Below, piece by piece: positions 1 through 5,120 of a stretch of DNA of 5,120 bases. Made by a program: the position numbers and the translations under genes. Position 1 is the first letter of the stretch, and every line of letters starts with the position of its first letter. Below the pieces are notes generated by a model. It ran no database searches and had not been told where the DNA came from. It saw nothing but the letters and a program-made list of their open reading frames with translations. Source of the DNA: Desulfobacterales bacterium (GTDB lineage: Bacteria > Desulfobacterota > Desulfobacteria > Desulfobacterales > UBA2174_A); assembly GCA_025454075.1 (NCBI GenBank), contig JALOPD010000281.1, forward strand, positions 1-5,120. Reading direction: 5' to 3'.

Positions 1-243
1 CGGTTCAACCGCTCTCCAATTATGCCTTCCCTCGAACTCATACCCGCGATCCAACCCGATCACTCCGAAGGGGTTGTTCTCCTGGTTTAAAAACCAGTAA
101 CGGAAATCGGGATTGACCTGCAGGATCTCAAACTTCCGGGAAACCTCCGCGCTGGTTTTAAGGCTCCCGATGTTTCCCATCGCGCATGCGAAAGCAAGCG
201 TTGCCGCAATCACCGTCATGGCCAAAAAAAAATTTCTGAACAT
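1..243 (-). CDS. Small predicted lipoprotein, partial (3' end outside window); paralogue of the upstream gene
   Basis: The window shows the first 81 codons, starting at the ATG at 243-241; no stop is reached before the window edge. The start is supported by an AAGAGG ribosome binding site (complement of 250-255) with a 6-nt spacer. The N-terminus (MFRNFFLAMTVIAATLAFAC) is a short hydrophobic export signal ending in a cysteine at residue 20. The lipobox is weak (A-F-A-C), so lipidation is likely but not certain. The mature part carries R-Y-W-F-L-N-Q-E-N-N-P followed by F-G-V-I-G-L at about residues 48-64, then a conserved N-W near residues 75-76. The gene at 799-299 has nearly the same block, so the two are tandem paralogues. 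I know similar small envelope proteins of unknown function from Desulfobacterota but cannot assign a role. The gene lies 55 bp downstream of its paralogue with no clear terminator between, so co-transcription is likely. It is less GC-rich than the 816-residue protein gene. Confidence 0.8.
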   Translation of the reverse strand, partial: MFRNFFLAMTVIAATLAFACAMGNIGSLKTSAEVSRKFEILQVNPDFRYWFLNQENNPFGVIGLDRGYEFEGRHNWRAVEP

Positions 244-298
244 GCCAAGCCTCTTGCCTGAAAATGGTTTAAGATTCCGCTCAAAATCTTACTTGAAT

Positions 299-799
299 TT
301 AAAGTTGTCTAGAATCCCAACCGGATGCCGACGCCGGCGCCGCCGGACCCGATGCCGACGCCGGCGCCGCTCCCATACCATCCGTCGTTGCCGACCCAGG
401 GCATGGCGGCGTTGACGGGCTCGAATACCACATCCCGATCGGCTGAGCCTGCGGGTCCAGTATGTAGGCCCCGTAGGTGAAGGATCCTCTCACCGGAAAA
501 CCCTGCACCAGGCCGATCACTTTCTCGAAGGTCTTGGAGTTGGGGTCCACCTCCTTCCAGTTGATGTCTTCGATGCGGTATGGCGGCTTCAGGCCGACCA
601 CTGCGTAAGGGTTGTTTTCCTGATTGTAATACCAGTAGCGGTGGTTGGGTTCGGCGTGGAAGGTCTCGAAAGCCCGTCCGACCTCGCGGCTGTTCCTGAG
701 TCCTCCGCGGTTCGCCCCCGAACAGCCGGCCGCGAGCATGACCGCAAGAAACAGGAACGCAGCGGCTGTTAAAAACCGGGATCGGTGCCGGCGGTTCAT
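299..799 (-). CDS. Small predicted lipoprotein with an apparent C-terminal frameshift
   Basis: I chose the ATG at 799-797 over an in-frame ATG at 850. It is preceded by AAAGGTG 5 nt upstream and begins directly with a lipoprotein signal (basic MNRRHRSR, a hydrophobic stretch, then L-A-A-G-C with the lipidated cysteine at residue 26). As read, the product is 166 residues. Residues from about 55 carry R-Y-W-Y-Y-N-Q-E-N-N-P then Y-A-V-V-G-L, shared with the paralogue at 243-1. A further block, Y-I-L-D-P then P-I-G-M-W-Y, ends near residue 125. After that the annotated frame becomes Ala/Ser/Pro-rich low-complexity sequence. The other frame instead gives F-E-P-V-N-A-A-M-P-W-V-G-N-D-G-W-Y-G, a Gly-rich repeat and a C-terminal G-V-G-I-R-L-G-F, stopping with TAG at 311-309. 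One missing base, somewhere around 420-458, would restore a product of about 163 residues. This is either an assembly error or a real disrupted gene. The likely location is the outer membrane or periplasm, with function unknown. Confidence 0.78.
   Translation of the reverse strand: MNRRHRSRFLTAAAFLFLAVMLAAGCSGANRGGLRNSREVGRAFETFHAEPNHRYWYYNQENNPYAVVGLKPPYRIEDINWKEVDPNSKTFEKVIGLVQGFPVRGSFTYGAYILDPQAQPIGMWYSSPSTPPCPGSATTDGMGAAPASASGPAAPASASGWDSRQL
324..370 (-). repeat. Two-copy in-frame direct repeat in the lipoprotein 3' end
   Basis: An identical 20-bp unit occurs at 324-343 and 351-370, offset by 27 bp, which is exactly nine codons. In the corrected frame each copy encodes G-A-G-V-G-I, giving a Gly-rich tail of alternating small and hydrophobic residues. 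In that frame every codon in the block ends in G or C, as expected for coding sequence in a GC-rich genome. The repeat supports the alternative frame as the real one and could itself promote slippage or misassembly. Confidence 0.7.
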
Positions 800-804
800 G
801 GGAG

Positions 805-811
805 CACCTTT
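805..811 (-). promoter_or_regulatory. Ribosome binding site that fixes the lipoprotein start
   Basis: The complement reads AAAGGTG and ends 5 nt before the ATG at 799-797. It supports that internal Met, at the head of the signal peptide, rather than the upstream in-frame ATG at 850, whose extra 17 residues would bury the signal sequence. Confidence 0.65.
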
Positions 812-936
812 CAGAATGGGTGGGCGTTCATATACAAGAGTAAGAACCATAATCCTTCAAGACAATGGCCGATGGTGCCGTGCCAAAGGCGCCCGATGGA
901 GGCCGTAGCGGCCGACCAAGGATAAACTGTCGGTGC

Positions 937-969
937 CCTGAACCCAGGGCCGATCGGGATGGGTTCAGG
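937..969. other. Perfect 10-bp stem inverted repeat between atoE and the lipoprotein gene
   Basis: Arms 937-946 (CCTGAACCCA) and 960-969 (TGGGTTCAGG) are fully complementary with a 13-nt loop. No T-rich tract follows on either strand, so it is not a classical intrinsic terminator. It lies just beyond the stronger hairpin at 979-1010 and may be an additional 3'-end stabilising structure or a protein-binding site. Confidence 0.4.
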
Positions 970-1010
970 AAAACTCCCCCGCCCATTTCCCGGATAGCAG
1001 AAATGGGCGG
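970..1010 (-). terminator. Probable rho-independent terminator of atoE
   Basis: An 11-bp perfect stem (979-989 with 1000-1010, CCGCCCATTTC and its complement) closes a 10-nt loop. It begins 11 nt past the atoE stop codon. In the minus-strand transcript the stem is followed by a G-rich stretch and then UUUU (970-973), so the U tract is short and displaced. It is therefore a plausible but imperfect intrinsic terminator, and some read-through into the lipoprotein genes is possible. The rest of the 800-1021 gap contains the second hairpin at 937-969 and no convincing sigma70 promoter for the lipoprotein gene; a poor TTGAAG-type -35 near 850 is the best seen. Confidence 0.6.
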
Positions 1011-1021
1011 AGGCCTCCGGC

Positions 1022-2416
1022 TCATATAAAAGGATAGATCAAGAACGCCGCGGAGGTAATGATAAAATAAACAAAAAAGACCAGCAGCAGCCACCCCATG
1101 ATCTCTCGGAATTCCAGTTTGGCCACGGCGAGCATGGCGATGGCCCAGAACGGTTGAATCATGTCCGTCAACATGTCGCCCCAGGCGTATGTCACGACCA
1201 CCTTGTACGCCGGTACCCCTAGCTCCTTCGCCGCCGGCAGCAGATAGGGGGCGGTGACGGCCCATTCGGAGCCGCCGGAGGGAATGAGGTAGTTGAGCAG
1301 CCCCGCGTACCAGTAAGTGATCAGCAAAAACGTGCTGCCGCTGGAGATGGCGACGAAGGCCTTGGCGAACACGGTCGCCAGTGCCGTGAATTTGAAAAGA
1401 CCGAAGATGCCGGCATAAAAAGGGAACTGGATGACGATGCCCCAGATGGCCTTGCCGGCGTCCTCGGCAGCCTTCAGGAAGCTCCACGGCCGCCAGTGGA
1501 ACAGGATCCCCAGAATGAGGAAAAGCAGGTTCATGTTGTCGAGGTTGATGGCCTTGGCGAACCCCACCTGACTCACTTTCCAACCCAGCCACCAGAGCCC
1601 GGCGGCGGAGACGATGATGTTCCAGCCGCACCACCAATTGGCCCAGGTGGAGAACGCCTTTATCTCCTTCGGACGCGGCGGCGCTTCATACAGCTTCAGC
1701 TGGTTCATGAGCTCGGGTTTGACTTTGAAGGTATTTTTCTCCGAAGGGTGCATCAGGGCCATCAGGACCGTAACGATGACGATGATGACCACCAGCAGGA
1801 TCAGGTTGAAGGGCGAGAAAAGGGTCAGGTTGGTGCTGATGGTCTCCTTCAGATAGCCGCCCTTGATGAGGAAGTTGTCCGGGGTGTTGACCAGCAGAGG
1901 CGCGGACGCCGAAAGTCCGGCATGCCAGGTGCAGCCGAGGCCGAGGTAGGCGGCTGCCACCAGGAGGCGGTAGTCCACCTTCGGGTTGTTCTTGACGATG
2001 TAGAGGGCGAGCATGGCGCTGCCGATGAGGCTGATGCCCCACTGCAGCCAGGCGCTGATCATGGAGAACAGGGCCATGATCACGATGGCCTGCCAGGGCT
2101 TGTCCTTGTTGGCCCAACCGGAAATGCCGTTCAGGAGCCACCTCACGGGGGGCGAACAGGCGAGGATGTAGCCGGTCATCATGATCAGGCACATCTGCAT
2201 CGCAAAGCCCAGCAGGGCCCAGAAGCCGTCGCCCCAAGCCTGAACGGCCTTGGCGGGGCCGACATCGCCCCATATCAGGGCCATGACGAAGGTGATGATG
2301 GTGAGAACCCAGACGATGACGAGCGCGTCCGGAATGTACTTTTCCGACCAGCGCGTCAGGCCGGCACCCCAGTCTTTCAGAAATTCAATTCCCGATTTTT
2401 GCTCTGTCGCGGCCAT
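1022..2416 (-). CDS. atoE: Short-chain fatty acid transporter, AtoE family
   Basis: This is a complete 464-residue polytopic inner-membrane protein, slightly longer than E. coli AtoE (about 440). AtoE-family carriers move short-chain fatty acids such as acetoacetate or butyrate across the cytoplasmic membrane. Family signatures are clear: W-G-D-G-F-W-x-L-L-x-F-x-M-Q-M at residues 61-75, Q-F-P-F-Y-A-G-I at 330-337, I-P-S-G-G-S-E-W at 378-385, Q-P-F-W-A at 421-425, and R-E-I-M-G at 437-441. Hydrophobic segments fall near residues 31-49, 65-88, 109-139, 150-166, 202-222, 265-280, 296-306, 322-345, 354-378 and 440-462. A more hydrophilic loop with charged residues lies at about 223-258. The start ATG (2416-2414) has GAAAGGAG 6 nt upstream. 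The gene has its own predicted promoter (2509-2537) and terminator. No CoA-transferase or thiolase genes lie beside it, so the substrate cannot be fixed; uptake of butyrate-like acids, or export in a syntroph, are both possible. Confidence 0.93.
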   Translation of the reverse strand: MAATEQKSGIEFLKDWGAGLTRWSEKYIPDALVIVWVLTIITFVMALIWGDVGPAKAVQAWGDGFWALLGFAMQMCLIMMTGYILACSPPVRWLLNGISGWANKDKPWQAIVIMALFSMISAWLQWGISLIGSAMLALYIVKNNPKVDYRLLVAAAYLGLGCTWHAGLSASAPLLVNTPDNFLIKGGYLKETISTNLTLFSPFNLILLVVIIVIVTVLMALMHPSEKNTFKVKPELMNQLKLYEAPPRPKEIKAFSTWANWWCGWNIIVSAAGLWWLGWKVSQVGFAKAINLDNMNLLFLILGILFHWRPWSFLKAAEDAGKAIWGIVIQFPFYAGIFGLFKFTALATVFAKAFVAISSGSTFLLITYWYAGLLNYLIPSGGSEWAVTAPYLLPAAKELGVPAYKVVVTYAWGDMLTDMIQPFWAIAMLAVAKLEFREIMGWLLLVFFVYFIITSAAFLIYPFI

Positions 2417-2431
2417 GGCAAGCTCCTTTCT

Positions 2432-2479
2432 TTAAGGTTGGCGGTACCGCAAGGCTCGATCGCAGGGCTCTTTGTTCAT
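2432..2479 (-). other. Possible 15-codon leader ORF upstream of atoE
   Basis: ATG at 2479-2477 opens a 15-residue frame (M-N-K-E-P-C-D-R-A-L-R-Y-R-Q-P) that ends in TAA immediately before the atoE Shine-Dalgarno. It is preceded by GAAAGGAGGTGAT (complement of 2478-2490), an almost full anti-16S match. The spacing from GGAGG to the ATG is only about 2 nt, too tight for efficient initiation. It may be a translated leader coupled to atoE, a standby ribosome site, or chance. Confidence 0.2.
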
Positions 2480-2499
2480 CACCTCCTTTCGGATAAAAT

Positions 2500-2584
2500 T
2501 CAAGCGGCATTTTTGCAGCAGGCGGGGCTTTTGTCAAACCACCGACGCACCAACGCAACGCGAGCCTGCTGCAAATCAAGCGGC
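2500..2584. repeat. 12-bp inverted repeat flanked by 9-bp direct repeats, around the atoE promoter
   Basis: TTTGCAGCAGGC at 2512-2523 is matched perfectly by its complement at 2564-2575, with 40 bp between. Just outside lie two copies of TCAAGCGGC at 2500-2508 and 2576-2584. The right inverted arm abuts its direct repeat exactly; the left one is separated by 3 nt (ATT). The layout resembles a tiny non-autonomous element with terminal inverted repeats and a target duplication, or a paired operator whose arm centres are 52 bp (about five helical turns) apart. If the predicted promoter is right, the structure lies upstream of the transcript and acts as DNA rather than RNA. No transposase is present. 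Confidence 0.55.
2509..2537 (-). promoter_or_regulatory. atoE: Predicted sigma70-type promoter of atoE
   Basis: On the minus strand a perfect -35 TTGACA (2537-2532) is followed after exactly 17 bp by AAAAAT (2514-2509), which matches four of six -10 positions. Transcription would start near 2502, leaving an untranslated leader of about 85 nt before the atoE ATG. The -10 and part of the spacer overlap one arm of the 12-bp inverted repeat (2512-2523), so a protein binding that arm would block the promoter. The prediction rests on consensus match and position only. Confidence 0.55.
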
Positions 2585-2668
2585 CTCAAACCGCATGCAC
2601 GGCCCCATGCAAAGAGGTGAGCATCGAAACCGCCATGGGGGAGCGGCGTGTTCGCGGTCGGCTTCGCG

Positions 2669-5120
2669 TCAAACCCGTTCCGGGCTGCTGTCGGGCAGGA
2701 CGATCACGGCCTCCCCCCGGCGGCCGTCGATGCATATCTCCAGGGGCTGCCCCCAGCGCAGGAGCCGCAGGTATTTTGTCTCGCGGGGGGATTTCGCGGC
2801 CTGCAGCTGATCCCAGCGGATGAAAGCAGCCGAGCCGTAGGGAACGGACAGGCAGCCGATGTTGAGCGATGTGACGTTCTGGAAAAAATGGGTCCCCTGG
2901 GCGGGGTCGACGTTGAACCCCTTGAGCCCCACCTCCACCAGGACCTTGACCCCCGAAATCTGGGCCCAGCCGACCCCGATGCCCATCCAGGGGTCGGTCG
3001 AGCCCCAGCGCCCGAAGCCGACGAGAATATAGGGCCGGCCCTCGTCGACCAGCCCCTTGTTCAGCTCGCCGATCTCCCGGGCGATCTCGCGTGTTTTGGA
3101 AATATCGAACCCTTCGGGCTTGACGCACACCAGGTCGTAAATGCCGCGGTAAAACCCGTTGCCGTGGGCCAAGTTCGAGTAGCAGAACGCCTTCTCCGTG
3201 AGCCCGGCGGAGACCTCGACCCTCTCCCAGCGCTTCTGGGAGGCCATCGGCCTGAGCTGCAGAGGGTAGAACACGGGCCGCTGCTCTTCGGGCAGATCGC
3301 AGGCGAATTCGATCTCGACCGGGATCCGCATCGACCGCTCGCAGATGGAAAGCAGGCTGGAGAGCAGCTCGCCGAATTTCAGCCGCGGGTCACGCAGGAC
3401 TTTCTGGAAGGTGACGATCCGGGGGCCGTCGTAGAAAAAGCTGTCCACCAGCAGGCCGCTGTCGGACTGGTAGACGGAGGCCACCTTCTGCAGCACCCAT
3501 TGGCTCTCCGCCACCGAGAGCGGCAGCAGCTTGAGCCGGTCCATCGTGGCCGGGTCCCGCGGCTCCCGGATGGGCTCCATGTCGAGCGCATAGAAGTTCT
3601 TCTGGGTGAAGTACAGCCAGTCGCGCATGTCGGCAAACTGCGGCAGCAGCATCGGGTAGCGCGGGCAGAACCGCACGATGGGCCCGCCCTCCACCACGGT
3701 TTTTCCTAATCCGAGGGCGATCTGGGCCACGCCGTCCTCGGGTTTCATGTACGAGATGGGGTAGAAATTGTGCGACTGGGCCACGCCGGAGAAGGTGGGG
3801 TAGAAATACCCCCCGCGGCGGCAGCCGCCCAGGGTCTGAACCACCACGGCCATGCGTTCGTCCTCGAGCCGGTAGCTCGTCTGCCGGAAATAAGCCCGCG
3901 GGTTGTCCCCGAAGGTGGACGCCCACACGAGCTTGACGGCGGCCAGCAGCGACCAGAGGCGCTGGTCCAGGGAATCGTCGCTGTTGGGCAGCATGTAGGT
4001 GGAATAGAGGCCCGCCAGCGGCAGGTTGTGGGAGTCCTCCAAAATGCTCGAGGAGCGCACGGCCAGGGGCTCGCGGACGGTCTGCAGATAGGCCCGCAGA
4101 TCGTGGATCATCTCATCGCGGAGCTTCCCCTTCAGGAAGCGCTGCTGGAGCTCGGGGTACTCGAGCGCGCCTTTCAGGGCAGGGTCCCACAGCCGGTTGT
4201 CTTCGAGAAAGCGCACGAATTCGTTGGAACAGATGACCAGGGTCGGGGGGATCTGGATCGCGAGGTCGGGAAACCGCTGACGGATTTCGAGCCGGGAGAG
4301 CAGGTAGCGCAGGAACCCGATGCCCCGCGCCTTGCCGCCGAGAGAGCCTTCCCCGCAGCGCAGGAACTGCAACTCCAGCGGGTTGCGGCCGGGGGTAAAG
4401 CGGGTGATGATGTCGCTTTGCTTCTCGTAGAGCACGGTCTCGATCACGCGGATCAGGAAGCGGCGCAGCTCCTCGGCGTCCCGAAAGTCCTCCGAGCGCT
4501 TCGGGTAGAGCTGTTCGGCGATCTTGACCTCGGTGCGCGCCATCATCCAGTGCGAAAAATGCTGCTGCTCGGCGTGGTGCAGGATCGATTCGGCCGGCGC
4601 CTCCCGCAGGCGGTCGAGCAGCTCGCGCGGGTTTCCCGCCCGAGCGACCTCGCGGCCGTCGGGCATCCGGAAAATGAAATCGCCGAAGCCCATGGTCTCC
4701 CGCAGAAACCGCTGCAGGTCCTCCATCAGCCGGCTGGAGTTCTTGTCGATGAAATAGGTCTGCAGCTCCTCCGCCCGGCTGCGGTTTTTCTCCGGGTCGG
4801 CGGACTGGATGCAGATGGGCAGCTCGCGCATGTCCCGGCGCAGCATGCGGACGAGCTCGAAGCCGGCTTCGTCGTCCAGTCGGCCGGCCTTGATGAAGCG
4901 CACATCGGTGATGACCCCCAGGATGTAGGGCCGGTAGCGCCGGTAGACGTCGACGGCCTCCTCGAAGCTTTCGACCAGCACCACCTTGGCCCGCGAGCGC
5001 ATCCGCAGCTGGCGGTGCAGGTGGTTCAGCCCCTCGTCGATCAGCCGCCGGGTGAGGACCATGATGGCGGTGTAGATGGCCGGCAGGAAGGTGGAGTAGT
5101 GCGCGACGGAGTCCTCTACC
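2669..5120 (-). CDS. Receiver-like / PEP-synthase ATP-grasp domain fusion protein, 5' partial
   Basis: The reading frame stays open to the window edge: 19 more codons (V-E-D-S-V-A-H-Y-S-T-F-L-P...) precede the Met at 5062. The true start therefore lies outside, and 816 residues are visible. Numbering from the Met at 5062, residues 25-125 look like a response-regulator receiver: I-T-D-V with a candidate phospho-acceptor D53, I-Q-S-A with S87, and F-I-D-K with K107. The upstream V-E-D-S segment may end another receiver-like region. Residues about 235-606 match the PEP/pyruvate-binding (PPDK_N) ATP-grasp domain of PEP synthase: G-G-K-A-R-G (242-247), V-R-S-S-S-I-L-E-D (335-343), G-L-G-K-T-V-V-E-G-G (451-460), V-E-I-E-F (582-586), L-Q-L-R-P (601-605). 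The swivelling phospho-histidine domain and PEP-binding barrel are absent. Residues 640-797 carry G-R-W-G-S-T-D-P-W-M-G-I (684-695) and D-P-A-Q-G-T-H-F-F-Q-N (719-729), a conserved tail I recall from similar proteins but cannot name. It is probably cytoplasmic. Biochemical role unknown: nucleotide-dependent signalling or phosphotransfer is inference. No clear terminator follows the TGA at 2671-2669. Confidence 0.88.
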   Translation of the reverse strand, partial: VEDSVAHYSTFLPAIYTAIMVLTRRLIDEGLNHLHRQLRMRSRAKVVLVESFEEAVDVYRRYRPYILGVITDVRFIKAGRLDDEAGFELVRMLRRDMRELPICIQSADPEKNRSRAEELQTYFIDKNSSRLMEDLQRFLRETMGFGDFIFRMPDGREVARAGNPRELLDRLREAPAESILHHAEQQHFSHWMMARTEVKIAEQLYPKRSEDFRDAEELRRFLIRVIETVLYEKQSDIITRFTPGRNPLELQFLRCGEGSLGGKARGIGFLRYLLSRLEIRQRFPDLAIQIPPTLVICSNEFVRFLEDNRLWDPALKGALEYPELQQRFLKGKLRDEMIHDLRAYLQTVREPLAVRSSSILEDSHNLPLAGLYSTYMLPNSDDSLDQRLWSLLAAVKLVWASTFGDNPRAYFRQTSYRLEDERMAVVVQTLGGCRRGGYFYPTFSGVAQSHNFYPISYMKPEDGVAQIALGLGKTVVEGGPIVRFCPRYPMLLPQFADMRDWLYFTQKNFYALDMEPIREPRDPATMDRLKLLPLSVAESQWVLQKVASVYQSDSGLLVDSFFYDGPRIVTFQKVLRDPRLKFGELLSSLLSICERSMRIPVEIEFACDLPEEQRPVFYPLQLRPMASQKRWERVEVSAGLTEKAFCYSNLAHGNGFYRGIYDLVCVKPEGFDISKTREIAREIGELNKGLVDEGRPYILVGFGRWGSTDPWMGIGVGWAQISGVKVLVEVGLKGFNVDPAQGTHFFQNVTSLNIGCLSVPYGSAAFIRWDQLQAAKSPRETKYLRLLRWGQPLEICIDGRRGEAVIVLPDSSPERV

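Noticed and set aside
270..291. 7-bp hairpin (TAAGATT and its complement) between the two lipoprotein genes
   Set aside because: It is short, AT-rich, and has no U tract after it on the minus-strand transcript, so it is too weak to call a terminator.
800..850. Extension of the lipoprotein start to the ATG at 850
   Set aside because: It would place 17 residues before the basic start of the signal peptide, and the internal ATG at 799 has a good ribosome binding site.
867..886. Sigma54-like -24 box TTGGCACG (complement of 879-886) upstream of the lipoprotein gene
   Set aside because: The matching -12 GC element is absent at the required spacing.
828..1637. 269-codon minus-strand frame overlapping the 3' half of atoE and the gap below it
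   Set aside because: It is an out-of-frame reading of atoE, Arg/His-rich, with no homology, and it would overlap the terminator.
2385..2579. 64-codon minus-strand frame across the atoE start
   Set aside because: It overlaps the promoter and the atoE start codon out of frame, and its composition is not protein-like.
1496..2620. 374-codon open frame on the plus strand opposite atoE
   Set aside because: It is a shadow of the GC-rich atoE gene; its product is full of His/Asp/Gly runs and has no recognisable domain, while the minus strand gives a clear AtoE protein.
2648..3709. 353-codon open frame on the plus strand
   Set aside because: It lies opposite the PEP-synthase-like gene, resembles no protein family I know, and has the Pro/His/Leu-rich composition of an antisense shadow.
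2669..5062. Met at 5062 as the true start of the PEP-synthase-like protein
   Set aside because: The frame continues open to the window edge with protein-like sequence (V-E-D-S-V-A-H-Y-S-T-F-L-P) that fits the family, so the gene is 5' partial.

Overview
The window looks like chromosomal DNA from a GC-rich Gram-negative bacterium. It carries predicted lipoproteins, an AtoE-type short-chain fatty acid carrier and a receiver/PEP-synthase-like fusion protein. That set, together with my recollection of similar proteins, points to an anaerobic Desulfobacterota (sulfate-reducing or syntrophic 'deltaproteobacterial') lineage. This assignment is an inference; there is no rRNA or other marker gene here. 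Every convincing gene lies on the minus strand, so transcription runs from high to low coordinates. The long plus-strand reading frames are GC-rich shadows.

Region by region, in the direction of transcription: (i) 5120-2669 is the C-terminal 816 residues of a large protein whose start lies outside the window. It has a receiver-like domain, then an ATP-grasp PEP/pyruvate-binding domain like the N-terminal part of PEP synthase, then a C-terminal module with motifs I do not recognise as a named domain. The phospho-histidine and PEP-binding domains of true PEP synthase are missing, so it is probably regulatory or of unknown catalytic activity. (ii) 2668-2417 is a 252-bp intergenic region. It holds a good sigma70-type promoter for the next gene, embedded in a 12-bp inverted repeat that is itself flanked by 9-bp direct repeats. 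A strong but oddly placed Shine-Dalgarno-like sequence lies in the leader. (iii) 2416-1022 encodes a complete AtoE-family short-chain fatty acid transporter. It is followed by a likely terminator hairpin and, further on, a second hairpin. (iv) 799-299 encodes a small lipoprotein whose last part appears to be out of frame because one base is missing. (v) 243-1 encodes the first 81 residues of a second, paralogous lipoprotein that runs off the window.

AtoE stands alone here, without the acetoacetate/butyrate CoA-transferase and thiolase genes it accompanies in E. coli. With its own promoter and terminator it looks like a single-gene unit. The two lipoproteins probably form a separate transcript. 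No functional link between the three units can be shown from the sequence. The most notable items are the fusion protein with its unexplained C-terminal module, the compact repeat/promoter structure upstream of atoE, and the frameshift in the first lipoprotein gene. No CRISPR array, tRNA, rRNA or transposase gene was seen.
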